DNA of 64,000 nt from Terebella lapidaria (lineage: Eukaryota > Annelida > Polychaeta > Terebellida > Terebellidae). The stretch is from the NCBI GenBank assembly GCA_949152475.1, contig OX424563.1, forward strand, positions 25,827,001-25,891,000, in the 5' to 3' direction. Positions 1-12,946 of this stretch are shown one piece after another. The translations under genes and the position numbers were made by a program. The notes below the pieces were generated by a model that worked only from the letters and a program-made list of their open reading frames with translations, did no database searches and was not told the DNA's origin. Every line of letters begins with the position of its first letter. The first letter of the stretch is position 1.

Positions 1-409
1 GCTCTAATTATGTTTTTTTTTTTTGATGTGATGAGGTGTATGCACTTGACCCAGTAACACACACCTCGGCCAGCATTTTGTGATGTCACCACTCATCATG
101 CCAATCATCAAAGATGACATAATATAATATGATGGAAACAACCCAAGATGCTATTCATTACATTATCACTTAGACTTGTTGATTGCGAAGGTGATAAACT
201 CGACTCACAACGAAAATCTACCTCAATATATAACGATCTAAGAAATAAAGGGTCTGGACAGGACACAAACATAAAACAAGTATAAGTCGCGCCCGCGACA
301 ATTGGGCGGGTTTGCATCGAGGAGGGCTGTTAGTGGAAGGAATTGGCAGTGCAGGTGAACAGTACCTTTTTTCACGTGCATTCAAAGTGTGCTAATTGCT
401 TAAACATGA
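1..409. other. AT-rich sequence, no gene seen
   Basis: This stretch starts with a T-run. I found no convincing coding sequence, RNA gene or repeat boundary in it. Short open frames here have no recognisable domain. Confidence 0.5.
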
Positions 410-869
410 CTGCCACGACCTGAAAAATAGGTCAAGGTCACCCATAATCGAAATTGTCCGAGATCTGCTCATGATGCACATCTGGTATGATTTTGGCGGT
501 ATTTCGTTAAAAACTTTGTAAGTTATCGCGTTCACAAGGTACAAAGTCCTGTTCGAATTGTCAAGTTCGAAGTCCTGCCACGACCTGAAAAATAGGTCAA
601 GGTCACCCATCATCGAACTTGTCCGAGATCAGTTCATGATGCACCTCTGGTATGATTTTGGCGGTATTTCGTTAAAAACTTTGTAAGTTATCGCGTTCAC
701 AAGGTACAAAGTCCTGCTTTCATGTATTGTCAAGTTCGAAGTCCTGCCACGACCTGAAAAATAGGTCAAGGTCACCCATCATCGAACTTGTCCGAGATCT
801 GCTCATGATGCACCTCTGGTATGATTTTGGCGGTATTTCGTTAAAAACTTTGTAAGTTATCGCGTTCAC
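410..869. repeat. Tandem repeat, 165-169 bp unit, about 2.75 copies
   Basis: Units begin at 410, 575 and 744, each with CTGCCACGACCTGAAAAATA, and end in the shared phrase around 'cgcgttcacaag'. The third copy is cut at about 869. Each unit contains AGGTCAAGGTCA, a direct repeat of the nuclear-receptor half-site AGGTCA with an extended TCAAGGTCA. The copies differ by a few substitutions and a small length change. Confidence 0.9.
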
Positions 870-1094
870 AAGAAATTGTTGACGGACGGACGGCCGGACG
901 GGCAGACGGAACGGACTTACGGGCCTTTCCCATGTTAAATTTCCTATCTCGACTGGCCCCTAAAATTGCAAAACTGGCCCCTAAAATCTAACTTTTGGCC
1001 TAAACCATAGTTGGGGGCCGTTTTCAGCTTTTCCCAGGCCCCCAACTCCGTTCCGTTAGCCCGGCTAGACGGACGGACGGACGGACGACGGACG
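870..1094. repeat. GACGG-rich repeat block
   Basis: The sequence is rich in (GACG)n runs (872-925 and 1070-1094) around a phrase shared with other repeats in the window (for example 'cctttcccatgttaaatt'). It ends exactly where homology to element A's LTR begins, so it marks the truncation or recombination point of that LTR. Confidence 0.6.
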
Positions 1095-1687
1095 CCCGGC
1101 AACGCCCTCTAATCCTCTGACCGACTGTACTGAACACTGGCTGCTGATGTCATCTCCCGTGTTCTCGCCTTTAGCATAAATACCGAGGTCACATTCTGTG
1201 TGGCCGGAGTTGTGTGTGAGAGACTGAGCACGACAGGTGAGCGCAGCCATGTGCTCCTTGTCTCTGTTCACGTAAAGGCAAGTCAGGCCTCAGGGACGAC
1301 TTCCATAGGGGGCCCGGGCTGGGGAGAGACAGTTGCTGACTCGGGGGCGCAAGCCCTGTGGATCGCCAGTCTCTTCCCACCCGGGATGGTGCGACACAGG
1401 CTCTGGCAGACTGTCGGACTGATCCAGAGTTCTGTCTCTGCGTCAGTGCCGTCGGCGAGGCCGGCCAGCAACATGCCCACGTGTACGGGTTCCATGGTGC
1501 CGCTCCCATGGCATCTCGGGCTCTACACATGGCTACATTGCCATAACTGTGTAATATGCATGTTGTAGATAAGGTGATGTGTTATGATGTGATGTATGAC
1601 GGCCGGACTCGCTCCGGATGGACTGTTACCTGGTCGTGATGCCCGTAGGGTATCACCTGGCACCCTGTACTGGGTCCGGACGTTACA
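1095..1687 (+). repeat. Element A 5' LTR, truncated at its left end
   Basis: It matches the 3' LTR from 10611 onward and ends in ACGTTACA at 1687, immediately before the primer-binding site. The part equivalent to 10513-10610 is missing. It carries about 45 bp (near 1267-1311) and about 50 bp (near 1586-1640) that are absent from the 3' LTR. CATAAATA at 1175-1182 is a TATA-like candidate. Element C inserted at the equivalent place in the other LTR. Confidence 0.88.
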
Positions 1688-1688
1688 T

Positions 1689-1706
1689 TGGTGCCGTGAC
1701 CAGGAT
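1689..1706 (+). other. Primer-binding site, element A (tRNA-His type)
   Basis: TGGTGCCGTGACCAGGAT starts one base after the LTR. Its complement ends in TCACGGCACCA, the 3' acceptor sequence of animal tRNA-His as I recall it (acceptor GCCGTGA/TCACGGC plus A-CCA). The last six bases depend on the host T-stem and cannot be checked here. Confidence 0.75.
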
Positions 1707-1805
1707 CAGCCCGACGGCGTTCCATCGCAGCCTAAGGTCGCAGTGTCTTGCTCCCTCGTCCCTGGGGACTGTCCGCTCCTCCGGGACACTTTCCGCACGT
1801 GAGAA

Positions 1806-3495
1806 ATGAGTGAAAAACAGAAAGACAGCGGGAAGGGAAAGGATGATAACGTTGCGGACCACACCCGGTCACGCGACGGCCGTGAGCTGCCTCCGGGCGG
1901 CTCCGGCAGAAGTGCGGAGCGTGCGGAGCCCTCCACAGACAGTACCCAGTCTGTGGAGTCGAATCCGGCGTCCGCGGCTCCGTCTCCGGACGTGGAGTCG
2001 AGCCCTGCGGGGCTGCAACATGTGTAAGTTGCCATCGAGGCTTAGCCCCGATGTGTTAGGCGAGGTCGGCGGAGCTGGCAACGGCTCTACACCGCGCCCG
2101 CCCTTGTCCGGACGACGTTCGTGGCAGGCGGCACTCTTCCAGGAGATGTCTCCGGACATCCGGACATCCAGACATCCGGGTTGGATGCCGGCCGGTCCGC
2201 ACCGGGTGTGGTGGACCAACACACTGAGTGAGTTGGCTCCTCTAGGGGGCTACGGCCGCGCCTGGTCGCCCCATCAGGGAAGACCAGACCAGAGGAACCG
2301 TTCCCCCTCTTCGCAGTCATGGAGCCCTTCGGGGCTCTTGTCGGAGAGGGAACAGCGGCTGATTTCAAGTGCGCTTGACCAATACAAGTGAAGTCAGCCT
2401 GCTTGGAGCGTCTATTCGACGGTCCCCTACAGTCCGGGGATGACTGGGCCCATGGCCCTTCCCCAAGTCCTGCCAAGTCCGCAGGCGCTAGTGGTCTCAG
2501 CAATGGGATCCGCGCCTGCTCCGTGGCTTGGAGGCACCACGCTGGCAACTGCTTCGACCGTTTCTATGGCCGGAGTGGCCGCCGCGTGGTCAGCTTATCC
2601 TGACAATCAGGGTGCGTCGGGCATGCAGTGGCAACCGGTGGCTCCGGCCCCTAGCTACGTTAGCTATGCTGCCCCATCTGGAGCCTACCTAGTGGGTTCG
2701 ACGGGAGTCCCGACCGCACCAAGACAGGATGGGCTAAATGCGAGAGTGTACCCGGCGGCAAGCATGAGCTTCCCTGCCCCCATGTCAACGACGTTGATGT
2801 CTGCCCCGGCGGACTCCGCCGCGGGAGCGGGAGGTGCACGGACCTTGCCGCCTTACACTGCCGACCCCGGAGCCGGCTCCGCCCGTCGAGCCCGCTCTTC
2901 CTACGATAAGGGGCCCGACCAGTCTTCCTGGCGGAAGACGTTCAACGGGGATAACGCCGACTTGGAGGACTATTTACTCCAGGTATGGCGAACGGCAGTG
3001 TATGAAGGATGGACCCAGCATGAGGCTGGGCATATCCTCTCGGGGAGCTTGGAGGGTAAGGCTCTCCGAGTGATGCAGTGTCTGCCGGTGGGACCAGTGA
3101 CTTTCAGCGAGGTTGCTCGGCAACTAAGCCTACTGTTCACACCGACGACAAACAGGCGGCAGTTTGAACGGGAGTTCAGAGCTCGGATCCGCCTACCGAC
3201 TGAATCCGTTACCGACTATACTTTCAATTTGCGCATACTCGGCCGGAGGGCTTATCCGGACATGGAAGCCAGTTGGTTTGAACCGATGCTAATCGATCAA
3301 TTCATCGATGGCCAGCCATACCACTTAGCCTACGGGCTGGCCACCCATGAAAAGCGATCGATGGACGAGGCAATCGACTCTGCCCTTGCGTTAGAGGTAG
3401 CTGTCCGTTCCAGACAGATGCCTCTGGCCCGGCTCCCGCCCCGGCTGTCTCTATGCAAGCTGTGGCACCGTCTCCTGCCAAGGCATCGCAGGTGA
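1806..3495 (+). pseudogene. gag: Element A gag, frame-broken
   Basis: The first ATG after the primer-binding site (1806) opens a charged, Ser/Pro-rich N-terminus that stops at about 2025. The continuing Gag-like sequence lies in another frame and is interrupted by TGA at 2389-2391. From ATG 2440 to 3495 the sequence encodes the capsid region, with WRKTFNGDNADLEDYLLQVW followed by the typical retrotransposon-Gag helical segment (about residues 165-310 of that part). The CCHC zinc knuckle (CYFCGKQGHFWLKC, about 3750-3791) lies in the pol frame. So capsid and nucleocapsid are now in different frames. Gag would form the particle and package RNA. At least one frameshift and one nonsense change make it non-functional as it stands. 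Whether the shift near 3450 was ever programmed cannot be told from one copy. Confidence 0.85.
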
Positions 3496-6400
3496 CCCCA
3501 TGGTCGGCCCCGGTCTTCCGGGAACCCACCGTGGAGTCCAACCCTCCGTGGGTTGGTACACCGGCGTCACCGCAGGGGATGCCTGTTCAGGCGGCACCAG
3601 CTGTCGCGTCGTGCTCGTCCTCGGACGAGTATGACTATGAGGAGTATGATTTCAGCGCCGCACAGATGATTGCGTACTGCGCTGGAATCGACTCTCCGGT
3701 GCCTGCGGAATGCTGTGCGTTCACCTCCGGACCAGCTCAGAACCGTCCCTGCTATTTCTGCGGAAAACAGGGACACTTTTGGCTGAAATGTCCGGAACTG
3801 CTAGAACATCTGCAGGCACGCGAATACCAGGGGACTCTTCCCAGTCCGCGCCGGAGGCCATCCCTCACGGCAGGCAAACTGAAGCCGGACATAGTGGTGA
3901 CCAACACTGCGTCCGGGGATAGTTGGTCGGTGGCGCCTAAGGCTGCCCCATCTGCGGACAAGCCGGACGAGCCTCAAGTAGATATAACTTCTCCGGAAGT
4001 GGTCCTTCAGGGTTCGTCTACCTCCTCCGCAGCTGAGGCAGATAGCGAGGACTCCGTAGCTGAGCCCAGTGTTCTGGATGACTCCGATCATCTAACGTGC
4101 GCACTGGTTAGGGACCCTTGCTGGTACCTGCCCCTGTCTTTTGGACGGGAACCGGACCGGTTCCTCGTAGACTCTGGCTCAGAGATTACCATCATAGCCA
4201 CTGGAACGTTTAAGCGCGAGCCAGCGTTCCCGGGCCGATCCATGCAGGATCCCGGCCGTTACACGCTCCACGGAGCGGGTAACAATAGCATCTGTATCCA
4301 CGGTATCATCGATCTGCCTATTACTCTTGGGGACAAGGTGTATAACACAGAGGCAATCGTTGCGGATATCGAAGCGCCTGGGATCCTTGGAATGAGCTTT
4401 CTCCGGATCCACCGGGTTATCGCCAACTTCTGCTCCAGCGAACTCCGGATGGGAGAGGACACCCATTTTCTCTTCCGAGCAGGTCCGATTAAGTCGTTCC
4501 AACTCTGGGCGGCGCGCACTACGGTAGTGCCGCCTATGAGCGAGATGATCATTGAGGCGAGGCCGCGTCGTCCCCGCATGCCCCTCGATGGTTGTCCGTG
4601 TATAGTACAGCCGGTGAGCAGTTTTGCCCAAGGAACCGGACTCGTGCTGGTTGGGGCTCTGGTCAAGTCCAACGCCCGCACGATGCCCATCCTTGTGGTG
4701 AATGCTACGGATGCTCCCATTGTACTGCGGCGCGGCTGTGTGGCAGCTACTGCTACGCACCCGTCGTCGAGTCGTGTCATCCCAGACGATCCTGTCTGCC
4801 CTGCTGCGTGCGCGGCGGCGGTCGCCGGAGATGATCCGTTTACCCTGCCGGACCATCTGGAATCTAGAGTTCCGAAGGACCGGCTGGATGAAGATCAGCG
4901 TCAGGCTCTCCGCAAGCTGCTCCGGCAGTATGCGGATGTGTTCATGAGTCCGGACGGTGCGCTTGGCAAGACAGATGTTGCCAAATACCGCATTGAACTC
5001 CTGGACGAGCGTCCTATCAAGCAGCGTCTACGACGAGCAGCGATCGTGCACCAAGAGGTCATAGACTGGGAGGTGCAGAAGATGCTCGAGCTCGACATCA
5101 TCGAACCCAGTGACAGCCCTTGTGCAAGTCCTGTGGTTATGGTGAAGAAGAAGGACGGCTCGTGGAGGTTCTGCGTGGATTATCGGAAGCTAAACGATGC
5201 CACGCGGAAGGACTCATATCCTCTCCCGCACATCGAGGATACCTTCGATTCCCTGGCCGGATCGCACTACTTCTGTGCTCTGGATCTGGCCTCCGGGTAT
5301 TGGCAGGTTGAGATGGAGGAGAGTGATAGGGCGAAGACTGCCTTCGTTACCAAGAACGGGCTCTACTAATTTAAGGTAATGCCGTTCGGGCTCTGCAACG
5401 CACCAGCGACGTTCGAGCGCCACATGGAGATGGTACTTAAAGGGTTCCTCTGGAAGCGATGTATGGTCTACATCGACGATGTTGACGTGTATGGCCGGTC
5501 GTTCGAGGAAACCCTCACCAACCTCCAGATGGTGCTCCATCGCATCCGCGAAGCAGGCCTTAGATTGAAGCCGAGTAAATGCGAATTTTTCGCACAGGAG
5601 ATCCTGTACTTGGGCTTCATGGTAACTGGCACTGGAGTTAGACCAGACCCCAAGAAACTAGAGGCCGTGAAGAACTGGCCTCGGCCTTGCAGCGTGGCGG
5701 ACGTGAGGTCCTTTTTGGGCTTCGCGAGCTATCACCACCAGTTTGTGCGAGGCTTTGCGGAGATCGCGCGCCCCCTTACTATCCTCACGGAAAAGGGCGC
5801 CGATTTCGTCTGGTTAGCTGAGCAGGAAGTTGCCTTCTCGGCGCTCCGGCGAGCTTTGGCAGATGCGCCGGTACTGCGGCACCCTGTTCCGGATTGTGAG
5901 TTCATCTTGGACACTGACGCGAGTAACTTTGCACTTGGCGGTGTCCTCTCGCAGATCGTGGACGGGCAGGAGCGGGTAGTAGCTTATGCGAGTGTGGCTC
6001 TGAGCCGCTCTCAAATGAACTACTGTACCACTCACCGCGAGCTGCTCGCGGTGGTTACGATGACTAAGCGGTTCCGGCACTATTTGTTGGGACGCCATTT
6101 CCGCTTGCGGACTGACCACAGTTCGCTGAGATGGCTCCTTAACTATAGTGAGGCCGATGGCTTGGTGGCTCGGTGGCTCGTCAAACTCCAGGAGTATGAC
6201 ATGAAAATTGAGCACGGCGACGCGTTGCACGGCAACGCGGACGGCCTGTCCCATTGTCATAAGTGCAAGAAGCCTGGCTGTGCAGGGATGGCTCCATTCC
6301 AGCACGCCGGGGATTCTTCCTCGGACTCAGAATTAGACCTTCCGGGAAGGCCGCAGGCCGCCGCCCCCTCTAACAACACGGCGGCCGGAGCATCCAGAGC

Positions 6401-8191
6401 TCACCTACGTGCGCGGACCCGCCGGCACTGGCGATGGCTTCCTGCGTTCGAACCGGAGGTGCGGTTCAGCTCCAGCGAGTCTTCCTCGAGTCCAGCAGTG
6501 TACTCCTCGTGGGTACCCTCCGCGTCATCGGACGAGTCTGAGTATAAGCGGTCCTTAACCCCAGTGGTGATGGCCTCTGCGGCACAGTCAGACGTGCCGG
6601 ATGAGGAACCTAACTACTTGGGTGGCTACTCTCCGGCGCAGTTGATTGCGAAGCAGAGAGCTGACAGTGCTCTGGCACCGGTAATCAAAGCCCTTGAGGC
6701 CGGCCAGAAACCTTCAAAGGATGAGAGGAAGACCTACCGGGAGGAGACCCAGTCTCTTATCTCCCAGTGGGAAAGACTCTCCTTGAGGGATGGCCTCTTA
6801 TACCGGCGCTATGAGCCACCGAGACCACTGCCACCCGTTTGGCAGTTGGTGCTTCCGGCGGAGCTGCAGAAAGAAGTGCTCCATCAGTTGCATGACCTCC
6901 GGGTGACCGGTCACTTGGGAATCCGGAGGACCGTCCATAGGCTACAACAGCGCTTTCACTGGCCTGGTAGCAGTTTGGACGTGCAACGATGGTGCGCAGC
7001 CTGCCCTCGGTGTCAAGCTCGTAAAGCAGTTCTGGCTCCTGGCCGCCACCCCTTAACCACGGTTAAGGCTGGCGCGCCGTTTGATCGGGTAGCATTGGAT
7101 ATACTGGATACCCATCGGGTCACCCCACGTGGTTTCCGTTACATCCTGGTGATATCCGACTATTTCACCAAATATACCGATGCGTACCCACTGCGCCGCC
7201 AGACTGCGGCGGAGGTAGCTCGGTTGCTGGTGAATAGGTGGGTGGTGTACCATGGGGTACCTAAGCAGGTACATTCGGATCAGGGCACGCAATTTGAAAG
7301 CAACCTGTTCCGGAGCCTAGCACAGATGCTGGGAAGTACCAAGGTGTGACCACCCCTTACAGGCCCCAGTCGGACGGACAGGTGGAACGCTTTAACCGAT
7401 CTGTCTTTAACATGCTGGCGGCCTTTGTTAATGATCGTGCGAATGATTGGGATGACCACCTCCCGTATGTCTTAATGGCGTACGGGTTGTCGGTTCACTC
7501 TTCGACCGGAGTTACTCCCTACGCGATGTTGTACGGCCGGGAGCTCAATCTGCCCAAGGATATTATGTATCCGACTGCGGCAGAGACCGGCCCAGTACCC
7601 CAGTGCGGTCCGGAGTACGTTGAGTGGGTTCGCCGCGCCCTGGCAAACGCCCATGATTTCGCGCGAGCGCGCCTGGATAAGTCTGCTATCCGGCAGAAGC
7701 GTGGCTATGACGCCCATGCCAAGGGTAGGCCCGCTTTCGCGGAAGGAGACAAGGTGCGGTATTATTATCCACCGCTTAAGCAAGGCAACACGTTTGCTAA
7801 GCCGTGGATAGGCCCGTTTACGGTACTTAAGCAGGTTACGGACGTGGACTACCAGATCTGGAGAGACTCCGACCCCGATAGGGTTCTGGTGGTTCACATA
7901 GACAACCTGAAGAAGTACGAGGGCCCGCTTGTCATGGATCCGCTAGTACAAGATGCGGAACCGGATGATGCTCCTTTATTGGATCCGTGCGGTCAGCACC
8001 CGCGGACTCCGGACGAGCATGTGCGCCGGATGGTGGGTCTCCCGGACCTCTCTGGTCCGTCAGATGACGGTCCGGATGTAGAACCACCATATCTCGGCGA
8101 TCCGCAGGTACCCCCACTCCCTCCACCACCTGCGGATGATGGGCGGCCACGCCGGAAACCTCGTGCGCCGACCCGATATGGGTGGGAGTAA
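3453..8191 (+). pseudogene. pol: Element A pol (PR-RT-RNase H-IN), broken
   Basis: The domains in order are CCHC knuckle, retropepsin (FLVDSGSEITII near 4165), reverse transcriptase with YIDD near 5470, RNase H (DTDAS near 5910), a CxxC-x4-C motif (about 6260), the integrase HHCC finger (about 6890-7020) and the integrase core with SDQG (about 7277) and VERFNR (about 7382). There are two breaks. A TAA at 5367-5369 lies in the conserved RT stretch just before FKVMPFG, a position that normally holds Gln. A frameshift near 7340 puts the end of integrase, from TTPYRPQSDG on, into another frame (7346-8191). The C-terminus ends with a Pro/Asp-rich tail after a GPF-type module. Catalytic residues remain recognisable on both sides of the breaks. 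Confidence 0.92.
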
Positions 8192-10499
8192 CGTTCCGCC
8201 CTTGCGGATGCGTCTGCAGTATCCATCTATCACACCAAGGATGGATTTTAGGTCGTTTAGTGAGGATCCGCACGACTTTCCTCCGTGAGCAGCTACTTTG
8301 TGGCTATCTCCGGAGTTGAGGTCCGCGGACATCTTTGCGTCGTAACGCCGCCGCTCCGCATCCGCCCTCCCGTAGTTTCTAGTGCTAGGAAAGTGCGGCA
8401 ACCTTATCCGCATCAGTTCGACTGCTGTCCGGCGTAGTTAACGCAGCGGCTACGCTGGCCGGACGACTTTTGTGGATGTGCCGTGCGCCCCTGGTCCCGG
8501 GACAACCTCTTATATGGCCAGACTGAGGTTGGGATTTACGTCCGCTACGGGAGAAGCGTCTTCCCACGGATTTGGGGAACTGGCTATGGACGCGGGGTTA
8601 GTGTCCGGATGTGAGGACTGATGTCTGCGGTTCGTCCGCGTGACTCGTCCAGCACTCCGGACGCTTTAAGATGACGCACTTCGGTGTGTTATCCCTCGTG
8701 AGCCACTACTGTAATTAAGTTTATAGTAGGATAAGGTTTCTAGCAGCAGGAAACCGTTAACCATTTTTTTATTTTTAATGGACCGACTGTTAAGTCCGCA
8801 CGTGTCGACCAGCCGCGGCACTGGGGGACGCTCATTCTCGTCCGGATCACCCCTTACAATATGCGGTCCGGCCGTAATAACCAGATCCCAGGCCTCCTTC
8901 TGAGAAGGGGGTCGTATTTTACATGCGCAGCATACTTTGTGGTTTTAATCACTGTCATTATCATTGGATAAGGTCAATATGCCATTTTATGGTACTTGTC
9001 TGGTTCTGGACTCTGTTCGCAGGCAGTTCCGGACGAGCGCCAGCTATTGATTTCATCATGTTTGGGATTCTCTAGATTGGGCCCCGCATCTAATCTATTG
9101 GTTCCGCGCTCCGGTAGTCGTTTGTTTGTCCTCTGGGTTTGACCGGGCTTGCTCCGCGGCCAGGCTGTACGTTGGGGTTGCTAGTGGGCGCGTCATGAAC
9201 GCCCACAGGGCGCCCAATTGTCTGTCCACCTGTCATGGGCTTGTCCGATCGCCCTGCAAGCGTACCAGCGGCTATGGGGAGTGTTTTTGTTTATTTATCC
9301 ATCTCATGTTATTATTTACTTAGTGGATTATTTAAACCACAGGTATGCGGCATGTCTCTGGAGAATTCTGTTCTTGCTCATTTAATGACACAAATGAGAC
9401 AAGTTTGTGAAATTTCCTGTCCGGTGCAATAGAGGGGTGTAAGGAATTGTGTTAATTTTGACAGTGACGGTGTGATGTGAATATTCGAAAAGACTGGAGA
9501 ATGACAATTTATTGTTGTTTTCGTCTGACATATTCGTACCAGCCACAAGTTAGTGGTTACTGTCAATTTTAAGTCAATTTCTACCTTGCGGAAGTGATTA
9601 ACTTTACGTCATTGACCGCCAGTGCGGAAGCGAAAGCTAATGGCTAATGTTAATTACTGTATGTTTTTTGCGAGGTCCCCCGGGATAGAAATGTTCATTT
9701 TCTACCCGTATACACGGTTTGATTTGGAGTCACCGGAGGGAAATGATTGCACCCGCATGAGTTAATAGCGCTTCTATTTTAGTCTGGTTGATGTGTCGTT
9801 ATGACCGGGGACAAAAGTTTTCAGCGACGCCGCGTGCACTGCTGCGCGCGTAGAATAGCTGTCAGCATTTGTTGCATGCTTATATATGTAAAAATGTCGT
9901 ACCCGGATTTATTTTTATAAATCTCCAGATGTTTGGCGCATTATTTTGTGCCACTCGCATTTCGTCCGCTGCTGCGGCGCTGGATCCCGAGGGGTCCGCA
10001 TGGCCGGCGTTTGAGATGCGAGTGTTTGCGCCAGTGATGAATCCCCCGTGCGGGCAGTGTTCAGGTGTGTGGGTGTTCGGGTATCTACCCGGTACATTCA
10101 TTTGTGGATGTCCGTCTATCTGCGCGTCTCTACACTGGCCTGCCCGGGTAGCAGTATACCAATACTGGCAGTCAGCGCGGCTTGCTGCGCTGGCGATGAT
10201 AGCTGTCTGCGACAGCTGTCCGCGTGTGTGTGTATGTCCGCGCGGACTGACCGGAGCTGCTTCGCGCGGCTCCGCCCTACCTCAGACTCGCCCGGCGGGT
10301 CTGAGGCGCCGGCCGGCAGGGCGGCCGGCAACACTTTTTAGAGGTACTACTACTTTTGATCACTCGGTGTGTCCTAGTCTTTTGCGCCGTGACTTCCGAG
10401 TGTTGCCATCTTGCCTTCTTCCGGCCCCCGCCATGCGAAGCCTTCGTCGGGTTTCTGGCATTTTGGGCGCGGGCGGAACATGTTGGGGACCAACATTGT
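8192..10499 (+). other. Element A 3' region between pol and LTR, no recognisable gene
   Basis: This is 2.3 kb of CpG-containing sequence inside element A. Open frames such as 9869-10501 have no domain that I can identify. In element B the equivalent interval holds a 362-codon zinc-finger ORF. No Cys2-His2 pattern or coiled coil can be read here, so this may be decayed or simply untranslated. Confidence 0.6.
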
Positions 10500-10509
10500 A
10501 AGAAGGGGG
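10500..10509 (+). other. Polypurine tract, element A
   Basis: AAGAAGGGGG lies three bases before TGTGGCG (10513), the inferred start of the 3' LTR. It is the expected plus-strand primer for reverse transcription. Confidence 0.65.
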
Positions 10510-10879
10510 TAATGTGGCGATTTTGCCCAACGATCGCGGCAGGTGTCTTTCTTAAACATTCTAGTTTTACGGCCTTTGTTTTGATTGCTTCAGCTCGAAG
10601 CGCGCGTTGTCCCGGCAACGCCCTCTAATCCTCTGACCCACTGTAATCGAACGCTGGCTGTTGATGTCATCTCTCGTGCTCTCGCCTTTAGCATAAATGG
10701 GTGGATATCAAATTGGAGTCGATTTTGGGACTTTTTTTTTTGAAGTTGTTCTTGTTGGAGATTTTTATTCCTATATGGTAGATATATATATTATGACAAA
10801 AAATACACTATTTTGACAACAACCAGGAATGTTTAAAGTGTATATATAGATCCTCAAAGTGGGTAGGGGTGTTGGTAAA

Positions 10880-11663
10880 TGTCAACACCGTAACAATCTA
10901 ATTTACTTCATTATACACATTATCTCACAAACTATATGAGAAGTATACATATAGTGCGAATAATATGTTTTCCATGTTTTATCGACTACATTTTTTATTA
11001 TATCTATGCATGGCCGGCTGATTGGGAATTCAATGATCAATTTGCATGTGGTACTATATAAACATAATATATCATCTTTTGTTGGATCGTTTTGAAGAGA
11101 GCATTTGTCATTAGAAGGCAAACATATCAGTCAACTGACAAGGTACATTTTACTTTTCACTTTTCTAACGCTTTCAAATTCATAAAGAAGAATAATTAGT
11201 TGAAATTTGAATATGTTGTCGAAAATGACATTGTTACAGTGTTGACATAATAGTGATGGAGTTGACAAGTTGCGTACATAGAATGCAATATAGTTACTTT
11301 CATCGGTGCAAGCTTCAAGCATTGACTTCACTTGTTTGCACAATTATTGATAATACACTGGAGCAGTCTGGACACAAATTATTGTCTTTTAACCGTACTA
11401 TCGGACATGTTATACAATATAATATAACGGTGTTGACGTGCTGGTGATGGTGTTGACAAATATTTTACATGACAAGTAATCTGTTTTGATATTTGATGAC
11501 AGAAGTGTTTGAATTGACCAAATTTTTTGTTAGAAGTATTCAAATCACTCAGTGATCATTCAAACAGTTTCTGGACATAATTTCTTCACAATACTTTAAC
11601 CATATTGCCTGACATGTCACCAATATATCGTGACGGTGTTGACATGGTGTTCTGGTGTTGACA
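10880..11663 (+). repeat. Left subterminal motif array of element C
   Basis: The motif GTRAYGGTGTTGACA occurs in pairs about 20 bp apart at 11233/11253, 11424/11444 and 11630/11649, so pairs recur after 191 and 206 bp. A single outer copy at 10880-10894 (TGTCAACACCGTAAC) faces the opposite way. The arrangement mirrors the right end of the element. Confidence 0.85.
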
Positions 11664-12636
11664 AATAATGTGCACAGTAAGTCTCAATAATATGTGGACA
11701 TGTGTGTTTGTTATTATATGCAAGTATTTTATTTTATTTCAGTGTCAATTACATAATTGATATATGCATTATCCACTGTGGTTTTAACAATAAATGGTAA
11801 GAGATGCAGTTGACAAACTACAAAACTAGTATAGTGGACAAAACTACAGCAACACCAGACTGATGAGCATGTTTACTGCCATGTGTTTTACAACATACTG
11901 TAGTGTTGCTCTAATATCACGTGGGTCATAACTCATAATACATTGGGAATATTCTATAGTATTACTATTTGAATTATTATCCGCATTTTTATTCTCACTG
12001 AATTAAACCTAATCACTTTATGTTTCAATATTCACGATCTACATATATGTTATAATATTAGAAATTGAACATGATTATTGGGTTTAAATGTTCTGAATGA
12101 AATGGTCACCCCTATTTCTTTGGTCAACGCAGCAGGTAAGTTGAACATGAGCATAATATCAATTTTAACCATTGACCATTAAGCATTATTATCTGCCATG
12201 CAGTTGTAATTGATGCAGTTTAATAGCGGTCGAAATTGCAGTTGCTTGAAGTGTGGTGTGCCCCTGTTTGTAGTGATGGTATTTATAAACTTACGTCCGA
12301 ACATGAAATTTGAGGATAATCCATGAAGACATGTTGTTCTTTTATTACCTGACCTCGAGTTGGTCTCAAGTTGAAATATATGCTTGTGCACAAATGGATG
12401 ATCTGGTCAGTCAATATTTGAAATAATCACATAACTCATTAGTTTATAATAAACACTCCAAATCTACAACTTGGACATTTGATTTTATTACACAAACAGT
12501 ACAATATATCTTCGATTCTGTGTCTTCAGTCTCGAACAACCATGACAACAGGAAACTAGACATCGACCCTACAAAAGGTAAAATATTTCATGACAAAACA
12601 TGTAATATAAATCAAGTATAAATCGAATATATAGAG

Positions 12637-12748
12637 GGTGGCCCAGAAGTAACTTAAACGAACTTTGTTACACGTTTGCCGGCCCATTTGTGTCCATTTG
12701 GGCCCGCAAGCGCGTACGGAAGTTCGTTTAAGTTACTTCTGGGCCACC
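12637..12748. mobile_element. Mariner-like MITE or hairpin with 28-bp perfect arms
   Basis: GGTGGCCCAGAAGTAACTTA (start of the left arm, 12637-12664) is exactly reverse-complemented at 12721-12748, with a 56-bp loop. The pairing continues imperfectly outward (gag/caa), and TA is found on both flanks. This is the form of a small Tc1/mariner-type non-autonomous element. It is nested inside element C. Confidence 0.75.
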
Positions 12749-12946
12749 TTGTATATGCCAATGCTGATTAGATGTGTATTGCCTTCTTAAAATCATATTA
12801 CCGGTCCCTGTCACTGTACTGTAATTTGGTGGATATACATGTCTTCAGACGTATGGTGACACCAAACATAAGAACTTAGCACCACACAGAGACGACTTCA
12901 GATGTCATAGTTGATGTGGGATTTTCTTTTTACTTTGTTGAGTCGA

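Noticed and set aside
1189..1568. Overlapping ORFs in the element A LTR
   Set aside because: They lie in LTR sequence, are not preserved in the 3' LTR copy because of indels, and have no domains.
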